Source of the DNA: Crocosphaera sp. UHCC 0190 | GTDB taxonomy: Bacteria > Cyanobacteriota > Cyanobacteriia > Cyanobacteriales > Microcystaceae | DNA length: 64,000 bases | Direction of reading: 5' to 3' | Assembly: GCF_034932065.1 (NCBI RefSeq) | Contig: NZ_JAYGHP010000001.1 | Location: 248,001-312,000 of the forward strand | Shown here: piece by piece, positions 6,713-15,563 of the stretch | Layout: each line of letters starts with the position of its first letter | How positions within the stretch are numbered: position 1 is the stretch's first letter | Made by a program: the position numbers and the translations under genes | Notes under the pieces: model-generated | Databases searched by the model: none | What the model was told of the DNA's origin: nothing | The model's input: only the letters and a program-made list of their open reading frames with translations

Positions 6713-8998
6713 CTAGGGCTTTTTCAGTAATGATCTTTCTCTAGCCCATTCTAAGATTAACCTTTGTTCAGCACGGGCAATCCCCTGATAAGTAGCAGTT
6801 ACTGCTTCGGGTTCCACAGAAATCGTGGTAATTCCCCACTGTACCAACTGTTCAATAATTTGGGGAGATTGAACAATCAATTGACCACAAATTGAACAAG
6901 GAATATTGAGAGTTTTTGCCTCTTGAATTAAGGCTTTCAGGGCCCCTAATATAGCCGATGAATAAGGAAAAGAAGTATCATTAAACTGGGGATGATCTCG
7001 ATTGAAGCCTAACAATAAAGGCACTAAATCATTAGTTCCAATAGCCACCCCTTGCACCCCAGCTTGGACATAATCAGATAATTGAAAAATGACCCCAGGA
7101 ACTTCTGCCATAATCCACAGTTGAAAAGCATCGGAAGAAATTAAGTTAAATTCTGCAATAAGCTGGCGACAAAAACGGAATTCTTCGACGGTTCGCACAA
7201 AGGGTAAAATCAAATTCAGATTAGTAAATCCTTGCTGATAAACATCAGATAAAGCCTGTAATTCTAAGCGAAATAGGGTTGAATCAAGCTGATATCCTAA
7301 AGTACCTCGACGATCTTGATCCGTGGAAAATTTATCATCAAAGGTTCGATAAAAAATGGGATGGGGAGCAAAAACTTCAGCAAATTGGCCTATCCTTTGT
7401 TTCAGCTTTTCGACAATCTCTGATGGCTGAGCATGGATCAGCCATTCTGTTAGGGAAGCGGGGGGACATAAATCTAACAACATTAATTCTGAGCGAATTA
7501 ATCCTAGTCCATCAATAGGTAAATCCATCACTTGCACCAAGGAACTAGGTTGACTCAAATTAACCATCAATTTTGTGCCAAGAGGATAATTATAAGTTGT
7601 TTTTTCTGGTGACAATAAGGGCTTTTCAAGGCTCACATTTGACTCGTCAATGATATTCAAAAAAATACTTCCTCTGTTGCCATCCAATAAAATTACATCC
7701 CCGGTTTGTAACCAACTGGTAACACCAGACACCCCCACCACCGCCGGAATGCCTAATTCTCTGGCTAAAATCCCTGCATGGCTTGTCATTCCTCCTTCTT
7801 CCGTAATTATCCCTGCGGCTTGCTTAAGCCAAGATAGTTGAAAAGGGTGAATTTTTTGAGTAACAAGAATACTCCCCTCTAATTGAGTCGGTTTAGGCCG
7901 ACTCTCTTGGGTTAATACATAGATTTTCCCCTGAATACGACCAGGAGCAGCCCCAATGCCTATTAATTGAGATTGAGAGGGGGAGATCGAACTGTGTTGG
8001 GTTATCAATGGTGTCCTTTGAGTGGAGAGGGAGGGCAACAATTGCGCGATCGCCCATGAAGAAGATAAGCGATCGCTCGATTCGAGTTTGAGCCATTCTA
8101 AAGATTCCCAATAAATTTGATGGTCTTGTAACCTCTTAATTAGTTGCCATAATTCCGTTAGGGACTCTAGATCTAAACAGGATTGTCCTTGTTCTTCATT
8201 ACTCAGTAAATAGGGTTCTAAGCAACTATCTGTACTGTCTGGATTTTCTAGAGAGGCTTTCAGACGATAGGCGCGGATTTTATTGCCAATTTCTTGTTTA
8301 ATAATTGCTCCGGTTAAGGTCTCAATTTCCCAACTATCCGGTAAAATTTCCCCCTGTAATAAACTATAACCTAACCCCCAATTCCCCTGAATTTCGCAAT
8401 GATTTTCATAATTAGTCCCTGTCCCTGAGGCGATCGCCTGAACCATGGGTTGTACTAAAATGGCGAAGTTTAACTGGTCAATTCTAATCCCCAAACGTTG
8501 CCAATAAAATAAGCTTTTGGCACTTAATAATTGGGCCCACATTTGTTTAATGGCCAATTCCAAATTTTGGGGAGAATTTTCACAGACTTGGGCCGGAGTT
8601 AACCCAGAAAAGTCTTGCTGAGGGGGAAATTGCCCACTTAAAGAGGCACGTAAAATTAAGAATGAGGCTTGGAGAGCGGCGGTTGCTTCTCCTAAACTTT
8701 CATGCCATTCCACCGGAAAAGCTGCACTTAAAATGGCTTGGCGACTCTGTTGGGCCACCAATTGCAAAGCGCGAGGATTATCAACATCTAAATACAGAGA
8801 AGATGTGGGAAAATCAGCTAGAAGTGAACTGACATCGTTTAAATCCTCAAGAAATTGCCGAAAAACTGTAGAACTAATCACAAAACCAGGAAACACGGGA
8901 TAACCACTCTGGGCGAGTTGGCTCAACATCCACGCTTTTTCTCCCACAACGGCATGATCCTGGGATTCAATCTGAGAGAGCCAATAAAGCTTAATCAC
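6713..8998 (-). CDS. PEP synthase-like PEP-utilising enzyme, divergent
   Basis: A 761-aa protein with the three-part layout of phosphoenolpyruvate synthase. There is an N-terminal pyruvate-phosphate-dikinase ATP-grasp domain (about 1-320), a swivelling phosphohistidine domain with GGMTSHAGILARE (phospho-His407) and a C-terminal TIM barrel with LGLIRSELML, YRTFDDK and the catalytic cysteine in CSICGQ. The histidine and cysteine are present. The N-terminal ATP-grasp is degraded: the usual RSSA...ED and IEWA motifs read LRASLSGQ and LEWLKLE, and the barrel's GWRG reads GYQLD. I therefore call it PEP-synthase-like and would not assign a symbol. A hairpin ending in T (6699-6724) overlaps its 3' end from the convergent grxC side. 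Confidence 0.75.
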   Translation of the reverse strand: MIKLYWLSQIESQDHAVVGEKAWMLSQLAQSGYPVFPGFVISSTVFRQFLEDLNDVSSLLADFPTSSLYLDVDNPRALQLVAQQSRQAILSAAFPVEWHESLGEATAALQASFLILRASLSGQFPPQQDFSGLTPAQVCENSPQNLELAIKQMWAQLLSAKSLFYWQRLGIRIDQLNFAILVQPMVQAIASGTGTNYENHCEIQGNWGLGYSLLQGEILPDSWEIETLTGAIIKQEIGNKIRAYRLKASLENPDSTDSCLEPYLLSNEEQGQSCLDLESLTELWQLIKRLQDHQIYWESLEWLKLESSDRLSSSWAIAQLLPSLSTQRTPLITQHSSISPSQSQLIGIGAAPGRIQGKIYVLTQESRPKPTQLEGSILVTQKIHPFQLSWLKQAAGIITEEGGMTSHAGILARELGIPAVVGVSGVTSWLQTGDVILLDGNRGSIFLNIIDESNVSLEKPLLSPEKTTYNYPLGTKLMVNLSQPSSLVQVMDLPIDGLGLIRSELMLLDLCPPASLTEWLIHAQPSEIVEKLKQRIGQFAEVFAPHPIFYRTFDDKFSTDQDRRGTLGYQLDSTLFRLELQALSDVYQQGFTNLNLILPFVRTVEEFRFCRQLIAEFNLISSDAFQLWIMAEVPGVIFQLSDYVQAGVQGVAIGTNDLVPLLLGFNRDHPQFNDTSFPYSSAILGALKALIQEAKTLNIPCSICGQLIVQSPQIIEQLVQWGITTISVEPEAVTATYQGIARAEQRLILEWARERSLLKKP

Positions 8999-9379
8999 TG
9001 ATGAAATAAAGTCTAAAACCTAACCCAATGCCGAAAAACCCTTGACAGGGCTTTGTCTAAATTTTGGTAACTTTTGAAAAATATGCCTCAATTGTTAAGA
9101 TAACATAACAAAATTCAGCACTAATGTCAATCTTTGCTATTCCCTTGTCAGAGGAGGCAGGGGGCCGACCTAAATTCTAATCGTTATATCTTATGAGTGA
9201 GTCCCTATTCTAATAATTATGGCGGCAAGTCTTGCAGGACTTTTATCCTGATTTTTCTTGAAAATTCAAGGCATTAGGAAGTCTAGATCACAGCCATTTT
9301 TACTAATTTATGCTATTGTGTTCAAGAATCGAGTTAGCTGCTTAAAAATTTCGCTTTTACTCCTTTGAGGATTAATAAT
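8999..9379. other. 381-bp divergent intergenic region
   Basis: This gap lies between two divergent genes and must hold both promoters. I see one weak hairpin (AAGTC/GACTT around a TTGCAG loop near 9228-9244) followed by T-rich sequence, and no ORF or RNA gene that I can support. Confidence 0.4.
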
Positions 9380-9799
9380 ATGGTTCAAGCTAAAGAAAAC
9401 ACCAAAAATGATATTGTCTCCATTCCTTTTACTGTTTCTCATAGCGGAGTCTCTGCGACAGAAACCCGTCCTTGGGGATCATTTACTACCCTAGAAGAAG
9501 GGCCCGGATATAAGATCAAACGTATTGAAGTAAATCCTGGCCATCGTCTCAGCTTACAAATGCACCATCACCGTAGTGAACATTGGATTGTCGTATCAGG
9601 AACGGCCAAAGTGACTTGTGGGGATACAGAAGAAATCCTCGGTGCTAATCAATCTACCTATGTTCCTCAGTGTACAAACCACCGTTTAGAAAATCCAGGC
9701 GTGATTAAGCTCATTCTGATTGAAGTACAAAATGGCGAATATCTAGGGGAAGATGATATTATTCGCTTCCAAGATGATTATTCCCGTCATCAAGCTTAA
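9380..9799 (+). CDS. Mannose-6-phosphate isomerase-type cupin protein
   Basis: A single-domain cupin of 139 aa matching the C-terminal isomerase domain of ManC/type II phosphomannose isomerase. I see TRPWGSFTTLEEGPGYKIKRI, then the metal-binding cupin motif 1 PGHRLSLQMHHHRSEHWIVVSG, then CTNHRLENPG as motif 2. The nucleotidyltransferase half of ManC is absent, so it would interconvert sugar phosphates or act as a stand-alone cupin. I start it at the ATG at 9380, which has GAGG nine bases upstream, rather than at an in-frame TTG at 9365 that overlaps that ribosome site. A strong terminator follows. Confidence 0.85.
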   Translation: MVQAKENTKNDIVSIPFTVSHSGVSATETRPWGSFTTLEEGPGYKIKRIEVNPGHRLSLQMHHHRSEHWIVVSGTAKVTCGDTEEILGANQSTYVPQCTNHRLENPGVIKLILIEVQNGEYLGEDDIIRFQDDYSRHQA

Positions 9800-9818
9800 G
9801 AAAAGAAAATAACTTGAC

Positions 9819-9850
9819 AAATCTCTTTACTTATGCTAGAGAGATTTTTT
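9819..9850 (+). terminator. Intrinsic terminator of the cupin gene
   Basis: A perfect 8-bp stem AAATCTCT (9819-9826) and AGAGATTT (9840-9847) runs straight into a T tract, 20 bases after the stop codon. Confidence 0.75.
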
Positions 9851-9884
9851 AATCTATTAAAACTAAACTTTGCCAAGAATAGCC

Positions 9885-9910
9885 TAGGGGTCAACGGCCG
9901 TTGACCCCTA
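9885..9910. repeat. 26-bp perfect palindrome (REP-like)
   Basis: A perfect 26-bp palindrome centred on CGGCCG, with TAGGGG/CCCCTA ends. It lies between the cupin gene and the convergent pgi gene. On the minus strand it begins GTAGGGG, sharing the GTAG head seen in other palindromes of this window. It could also terminate pgi transcription, though no T run follows. Confidence 0.8.
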
Positions 9911-9980
9911 CATCACAAGGTTTTAGGGTCAGTAAATATTCTAACCTTAATACATCCTGCGATAGATTATTGTTATATTG

Positions 9981-11561
9981 TTAACCCGCCGAAACCTTAA
10001 GACTAGAAGGATCACTAAGATCGCCTTTTAAAGCCACACCGCGACCATTTACGGCTAAATGGCGGACAATTTTATACACTGCTTCCACAGCATCGGGCGA
10101 TCCTGCTTTTTCTGCCAAAGTCATCATATCTAAGGCTTCATTCGTTTCTTGAATCACCTTTTGGACTTGGGTTTGTAAGTCTAAAATAGAAGCGGCCATC
10201 TTCTTCCCTGCTTCTACTCCAGGTTGATGATAAGCATTAACATTAACTAAAGATCCATAGAAACTGACTGTCCGTTCATACAGCGCAATTAAGGCCCCAA
10301 CAATGCGAGGATTAACTTGGGGAATGCTAATGGTAATAGAGTCGCGGTTATTCTCATACAATGCTTGTCTGGTTCCTTGAATAAACCCTGATAAATAGTC
10401 TCCTGCCGTTACCCCAGGTTCTAATTCAAACGGAATTGCACGGCCATCTTCTAACACTTCAATAAAGGTAGCAAAAAAGTTAGGAACTCCTTCCCTTAAT
10501 TGTTGAACATAAGCGTGTTGATCTGTTGATCCTTTATTCCCATAAACGGCAATACCTTGATAAACCGTATTGCCATCAAGATCTTTTTCCTTTCCTAAGG
10601 ATTCCATGACCAACTGTTGTAAATAACGACTAAACAACAGCAAACTATCTTTATAGGGAAGGATCACCATATCTTTTTCCCCTTTCCCATTTCCCGAATA
10701 ATACCAAGCAAGGGCTAATAAAGCTGAGGGGTTTGTCTTAATATCTTTAACCCTGGTTGCTTCATCCATCTCTTTCGCTCCTGCTAACATGGCTTGAATA
10801 TCAATGCCTTGCAGGGCCGCGGGCAATAAACCAACGGCCGAAAGTTCAGAAGTTCGTCCCCCCACCCAGTCTTGCATGGGAAACCTAGCTAACCAGTTTG
10901 TCGCTAACTTATCCATGTTACTGCCTGGCATGGTAACAGCCACTGCATGGGGTTCAAAGGCTAACCCTTTGACTTCATAAGCGTGTTTAAGTTCTAACAT
11001 CCCGTTACGAGTTTCGGGAGTCCCACCAGACTTGGTGGTGATCAGAACTAGGGTACTTTTGAGGCGATCGCCAATGCGGGTTAGGAGGCGATCAATACCT
11101 GCCGGATCAGTATTATCAATAAAATGAATGGCCATGGGGGGGAAGTCTGGGGAGAGGGCCTCGGCTACAAATTGGGGCCCTAATGCAGAACCACCGATAC
11201 CAACGGAGAGAACATCGGTAAACTTGTCAGCAGTGGGGGGTTTAATGGTTCCCTCATGTACCTTTTTCACAAAATCAGCAATTTGTGCGAGGGGTTGGGT
11301 AATTTCCTTTCTCACGTCATCATTGGGGGCTAATTCTGGGGCCCGTAACCAATAATGTCCCACCATACGTCCTTCATCGGGGTTAGCGATCGCCCCACTT
11401 TCTAAGGCTTCCATATCTTGAAAGGCTTTCTCAAATTTGGGCTTGAGACTGTCAACGAAGGCATCATCAAAGCGCATCCGACTAATATCAAGATATAATC
11501 CTAATCCTTCGTGATAATAAAGCCAGTCTTGGTAACGTTGCCAGAGTTGTTGCTTATCCAT
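9981..11561 (-). CDS. pgi: Glucose-6-phosphate isomerase
   Basis: Interconverts glucose-6-phosphate and fructose-6-phosphate in the cytoplasm, linking glycogen and sucrose metabolism with glycolysis and the pentose phosphate pathways. The 526-aa protein shows the sugar-isomerase motifs [36 protein letters not shown] and, near the end, [14 protein letters not shown]. The [11 protein letters not shown] segment carries the catalytic-helix residues. Length is normal for the cyanobacterial form. The gene is monocistronic, with a 181-base divergent region shared with the permease gene at 11743. Confidence 0.95.
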   Translation of the reverse strand: MDKQQLWQRYQDWLYYHEGLGLYLDISRMRFDDAFVDSLKPKFEKAFQDMEALESGAIANPDEGRMVGHYWLRAPELAPNDDVRKEITQPLAQIADFVKKVHEGTIKPPTADKFTDVLSVGIGGSALGPQFVAEALSPDFPPMAIHFIDNTDPAGIDRLLTRIGDRLKSTLVLITTKSGGTPETRNGMLELKHAYEVKGLAFEPHAVAVTMPGSNMDKLATNWLARFPMQDWVGGRTSELSAVGLLPAALQGIDIQAMLAGAKEMDEATRVKDIKTNPSALLALAWYYSGNGKGEKDMVILPYKDSLLLFSRYLQQLVMESLGKEKDLDGNTVYQGIAVYGNKGSTDQHAYVQQLREGVPNFFATFIEVLEDGRAIPFELEPGVTAGDYLSGFIQGTRQALYENNRDSITISIPQVNPRIVGALIALYERTVSFYGSLVNVNAYHQPGVEAGKKMAASILDLQTQVQKVIQETNEALDMMTLAEKAGSPDAVEAVYKIVRHLAVNGRGVALKGDLSDPSSLKVSAG

Positions 11562-11677
11562 AGGAATTACTGCACAGGTTGATCACTTAGCAGAGATAGA
11601 CTATTATCTCTCTCAATCGATCATAGATACAGATGCTAAGTATTAGGAGTTAAGATTTCATTATTTTTTTGAGAAAG

Positions 11678-11697
11678 AATTATTGTAGACAATAATT
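11678..11697. promoter_or_regulatory. Inverted repeat upstream of the AI-2E-type permease
   Basis: AATTATTGT and ACAATAATT are separated by two bases, a perfect 9+9 inverted repeat 46 bases before the permease start. The symmetry and spacing fit a dimeric repressor site, but an AT-rich chance palindrome is also possible. Confidence 0.35.
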
Positions 11698-11742
11698 TAA
11701 TGGTATTTTTTTGAGGTTATTTATCCCAATAAAATTCAAGTT

Positions 11743-12816
11743 ATGGAAAATCGTTTTAATGTTCTCGATCTGATCATCAAACTCTTTGTGATCAGCTTGC
11801 TATTTGTTTGGTGTTTTATTCTGCTGCGTCCCTTCATCGAGATTATTCTCTGGGGAGTTATTTTAGCGATCGCCATATTTCCCCTATTCTTATGGCTAAA
11901 AGCCCGTTTAGGGGGACAGGGAAAATTATCCGGGACAATTCTCACCTTACTGGGTGTGGCTGTTATTATTGGCCCGGTAAGTTTGATGGCCACTGTTTTC
12001 GTCGGTAATGTTGATACCTTCGCCGATTATCTTGCGGCCGGTAATTTGCTCATCCCACCTCCCCCCGAAGGTGTCGCTACTTGGCCCCTAATTGGAGAAA
12101 GGGTCAATAATATTTGGCAATCAGCATCAGTCAACTTAGGAGCGGTATTGGCTAGATTTCAGCCACAACTTGAGGCTTTAGCCAAAAACTTGTTATTTTT
12201 AGCCGCTAATATTGGTCTAGTTCTACTGAAGTTTATCGTTTCTATTATCCTGGCTGGATTACTGATGATCAATGCTGAGGGGCTAAACCGTCGGCTGAGT
12301 CAGGTTGTCTTAAGGTTGACCCCAAAACAAGGACAAGGGTTTTTGCAACTGGCCACTGCTACCATTCGCGGGGTGACTCGTGGCATCATTGGGGTTGCTA
12401 TCTTACAAAGTCTTCTCATTGGTCTTGGTTTGATAGTCGCTCAAATTCCCTTTGCTGCTTTATTGACGCTTCTCTGTTTAGTTTTAGCCATTGTTCAAAT
12501 CGGGCCGGGGTTAGTGGTGTTTCCTGCCATCATCTTTGCTTGGTCAACCATGACTACCCCTAGCGCATTACTTTTTACTCTTTGGATGGTTCCGACGACT
12601 CTGGTGGATAATATCCTCAAACCAATTTTAATGGGCCAAGGGCTACCTGTTCCTACAGTCATTATTTTAATCGGTGTTCTTGGGGGAACTTTAGCCCATG
12701 GAATTTTGGGTTTATTTATTGGCCCAGTCATCCTTAGTTTAGGTTATGAGTTAATCATGGCCTGGGTTAATTTTGATTCTTCACCCCTCTCAAGCACCTC
12801 TGATGGTGAAGAATAA
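11743..12816 (+). CDS. AI-2E family (PerM/YdiK) membrane permease
   Basis: A 357-aa polytopic inner-membrane protein of the AI-2E transporter family. Hydrophobic helices lie near residues 9-29, 31-48 and 62-85, a long amphipathic stretch follows (about 88-145), and more helices run to the C-terminus. The family's ILKPILMGQGLPVPTVIILIGVLGG segment and the final GLFIGPVILSLGYEL are present. Family members include Escherichia coli TqsA and several Na+/H+ antiporters, so the substrate cannot be named. It is followed 50 bases later by the baeRF gene in the same direction. Confidence 0.85.
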   Translation: MENRFNVLDLIIKLFVISLLFVWCFILLRPFIEIILWGVILAIAIFPLFLWLKARLGGQGKLSGTILTLLGVAVIIGPVSLMATVFVGNVDTFADYLAAGNLLIPPPPEGVATWPLIGERVNNIWQSASVNLGAVLARFQPQLEALAKNLLFLAANIGLVLLKFIVSIILAGLLMINAEGLNRRLSQVVLRLTPKQGQGFLQLATATIRGVTRGIIGVAILQSLLIGLGLIVAQIPFAALLTLLCLVLAIVQIGPGLVVFPAIIFAWSTMTTPSALLFTLWMVPTTLVDNILKPILMGQGLPVPTVIILIGVLGGTLAHGILGLFIGPVILSLGYELIMAWVNFDSSPLSSTSDGEE

Positions 12817-12866
12817 GTAGTAAATGTTACACTTGAACTCAATTTACAACCAGATAGGCAATATTC

Positions 12867-13943
12867 ATGATCACTCGTCGAGATCTTAAACAATTGCAAT
12901 CTTTGATCAAGATTCCCGCTCTTTCTATTTTATTACCCACCCATCGGACATCCCCTGATAACAAAAAAGATCCCATTCTGGTTAAAAATCTGGTTGATGA
13001 GGCAACAAATCGGCTGAAGGAAGAATTTTCTGTCCGCGAATTAGAACCTTTACTCAATAGATTGGAAACCCTTGTCAACGAAATTGACTATCGCTATACA
13101 TTGGATGGTTTGGCAATATTTGTTAGTCATGACTTTGGCAAGATTTATGACCTCCCGTTTTCTGTCCCCGCACGGGTAATCATTGATAAAACCTTTGCAA
13201 CACGAGATTTAGTTTATGGTTTGCATCGCTCCCAATCCTATTGGGTTTTTCTCTTAAGTCAAGCCTCTACGCGCTTACTAGCTGGCACTGGGGAAACCTT
13301 AGAGGAAGTTCAAGACGAAAACTTCCCAATGCCCATGACTGGGCCTGGAGCGACAGAAACGATTCCTTACGACGCTGATTCGAGTTATGTAGATGATCGG
13401 CATCGTCGCTTTTTTCAACAGGTAGATAGAGCCTTCACGTCCTATGTTGAGGATGAATCACCCCTATTGATTGTCGGTGGGGTCGTTCGACAAATATCCT
13501 TTTTTCAGGAAGTTTCCCAATATACGAATGCGATCGCAGGAACTTTGACGGGCAATTTTGATAAAGCGACAATCCCTGAACTGCTCCCTGATGTGTGGCC
13601 GATTGTACAATCTGCGCGGGAAAAGCAACGCCAAGATGCACTAGAATCCTTAGATGCGGCCATGGGAACCAAAACCTTCGTTTCTACCATCGGGGAAGCC
13701 TGGCGACTCGCTCAAGAAGGTCGAGGTAAATTGCTTCTGGTTGAAAAAAATTACCATGTACCAGCGATTTTAACGGAAGACGGCCAGTTTCAGTTAGTGG
13801 ATGAACCAGGGGGTACAGAGGTAATGGATGATGCCGTAGATGAAATTATCGAAGTTGTGCTGGCTAAGGGGGGAGATGTCGCTATGGTGGATGATGGAAC
13901 CCTCTCTATTCATCAGCGAATTGCCTTGATTTTGCGCTATTGA
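12867..13943 (+). CDS. baeRF-family protein (archaeo-eukaryotic release factor-like)
   Basis: A 358-aa soluble protein resembling the bacterial archaeo-eukaryotic release factor families (baeRF, family 3-like). Supporting segments are the N-terminal LSILLPTHRTSPDNKKDPILVKNL, the FVSHDFG strand, and a C-terminal half with VEDESPLLIVGGVV, GKLLLVEKNYHVPA and DEIIEVVLAKGGDVAMVDDG, which resembles the eL30-like fold of eRF1. I see no GGQ tripeptide, so peptide release in the eRF1 manner is not expected. Roles in ribosome rescue have been proposed for the family from genome context. The assignment rests on pattern memory and is moderately sure. Confidence 0.65.
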   Translation: MITRRDLKQLQSLIKIPALSILLPTHRTSPDNKKDPILVKNLVDEATNRLKEEFSVRELEPLLNRLETLVNEIDYRYTLDGLAIFVSHDFGKIYDLPFSVPARVIIDKTFATRDLVYGLHRSQSYWVFLLSQASTRLLAGTGETLEEVQDENFPMPMTGPGATETIPYDADSSYVDDRHRRFFQQVDRAFTSYVEDESPLLIVGGVVRQISFFQEVSQYTNAIAGTLTGNFDKATIPELLPDVWPIVQSAREKQRQDALESLDAAMGTKTFVSTIGEAWRLAQEGRGKLLLVEKNYHVPAILTEDGQFQLVDEPGGTEVMDDAVDEIIEVVLAKGGDVAMVDDGTLSIHQRIALILRY

Positions 13944-13975
13944 TCCCCTTCCCCATCAGGTAAAATTCAAGTTGA

Positions 13976-14000
13976 GTAGGGTGGGCATTCTCCACCCTAC
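13976..14000. repeat. REP-like palindrome GTAGGGTGG/CCACCCTAC
   Basis: A perfect 9-bp stem with a 7-base loop lies between the convergent baeRF and chlI genes. Both ends carry the GTAG/CTAC boundary. It probably also acts as a transcription stop for one or both genes, though no T run is present. Confidence 0.75.
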
Positions 14001-14007
14001 AAATGGG

Positions 14008-15084
14008 TTAATTTTCCTGAGTTTCTAGGCCAAATACTCGATTAAAGGCTTTTTCGACTTTATAACCAGAATCAATAGTTTCTAGGGGATCTTTCCGCAA
14101 GCGGTGGCGTAAACATAACACCATTGTGCGTCGAATATCGTCTACAGTTACCTCTGTGCGTCCTTCAAAGGCGGCTAACGCTTTTGCTGCGCGGTTGGTG
14201 ACAATATCTCCCCTGAGTCCATCTACATCTAATTCTGAGCAAACTTCCGAGATTTTGACCCGTAAATCATAGTCAATGTTAACGGAGGGTAGAAGATTTT
14301 GGGCCCTGACTAAGCTATTTTGGAGGTCATCCTGTTGAGATTGATAGGTTTCACAGAATTTTTGGGGATCGCTGTCAAATTCGGAGCGTTGTTCCACAAT
14401 TTGGACTCTTAGGGCCGGTTCTTTAACGGTATGAATTTCGGCGTGCATTCCAAAGCGATCAAGGAGTTGGGGCCGTAATTCTCCTTCTTCGGGGTTTCCT
14501 GACCCTACCAACACAAATCGGGCCGGGTGACGAATAGAAATACCTTCTCTTTCGACGGTATTCCAACCACTGGCCGCAGAGTCTAGCAGCACATCAACTA
14601 AGTGGTCATCCAGAAGGTTAACCTCGTCTACATAGAGGATACCGCGATTGGCTTTGGCTAACAAACCAGGTTCAAAGGCTTTTACCCCTTCTGATAGGGC
14701 TTTTTCAATGTCAATGGTACCACAGACCCGATCTTCTGTTGCGCCAAGGGGTAAGTCTACCATGATGACTTTTTTCTGGGCAATTTGGAAGGGAATACCG
14801 TCTTCTAACTGTTGACGCGCAGTATCGCTCATCATGTCGGGATCAGTGGGATGGGAATTGAAGGGATCGTTAGCAATGACTTCTATTTCGGGGAGTAAGT
14901 CAGCTAAAGCGCGGATAGTGGTGGATTTTCCTGTGCCGCGATCGCCCATAATCATTACACCCCCAATTTTCGGGTCAATGACGTTGAGGAGTAGGGCCAG
15001 TTTCATCTCTTCTTGGCCCACAATGGCCGTAAAGGGGAAAACGACGCGACGGGTTTTCGGAGGTGCTTGTAAAGTTGCAGTCAT
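14008..15084 (-). CDS. chlI: Magnesium chelatase subunit I (ATPase)
   Basis: This AAA+ subunit drives insertion of Mg2+ into protoporphyrin IX, the first committed step of chlorophyll synthesis. It works with ChlD and ChlH, neither of which is in this window. In its 358 residues I see the ChlI start region [19 protein letters not shown], Walker [10 protein letters not shown], the insertion [10 protein letters not shown], Walker [37 protein letters not shown] and the arginine-rich sensor 2 region [19 protein letters not shown]. Length is typical of cyanobacterial and chloroplast ChlI. The ATG at 15084 begins [18 protein letters not shown]. Confidence 0.96.
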   Translation of the reverse strand: MTATLQAPPKTRRVVFPFTAIVGQEEMKLALLLNVIDPKIGGVMIMGDRGTGKSTTIRALADLLPEIEVIANDPFNSHPTDPDMMSDTARQQLEDGIPFQIAQKKVIMVDLPLGATEDRVCGTIDIEKALSEGVKAFEPGLLAKANRGILYVDEVNLLDDHLVDVLLDSAASGWNTVEREGISIRHPARFVLVGSGNPEEGELRPQLLDRFGMHAEIHTVKEPALRVQIVEQRSEFDSDPQKFCETYQSQQDDLQNSLVRAQNLLPSVNIDYDLRVKISEVCSELDVDGLRGDIVTNRAAKALAAFEGRTEVTVDDIRRTMVLCLRHRLRKDPLETIDSGYKVEKAFNRVFGLETQEN

Positions 15085-15563
15085 CTGGGTTATTAGGAGC
15101 GTTCTTTGTTAAATTTTCTATGCGATCGGTTCCAAGGTCAATCCTTCCTATTGTGCCATAGGATACCACTCCTATAAACCCTTAAAGGCATTCATGTAAT
15201 GGAGATTGAAGAAAACTTATCATTTACCAACAATAATTGAAAATCTTAGTTATTTACTGATTAATTATTCTAAAATAATATTAATAAACTCTTTCAAGCT
15301 TTATTTTTTCAATTAGTAGTATTCTAATATGACCAGATTCTCTCAAGATTTTACCACAATCAACCTAGTAATAAAGACTTCACTGTGTAACCGATGAGTA
15401 ATTTCTGAGGGACTAGCGGTTTCAAAAAATCACTCTAAGGCTTCAATTAAATTAATTTAATATTTATTATAGTGCAATGAAGCGACCTTTATTAATAAGC
15501 GATCTCTGTTATTTTCCTGAAAAAAGTTGAATAAAAATAGCTTACCCAACTTAAGAGTATCAG
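15085..15563. other. 479-bp intergenic region, AT-rich
   Basis: This lies upstream of chlI and downstream of sucrose synthase, both on the minus strand, so it holds the chlI promoter and the susA end. It is very AT-rich and I see no ORF, tRNA or strong hairpin in it. Confidence 0.4.
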
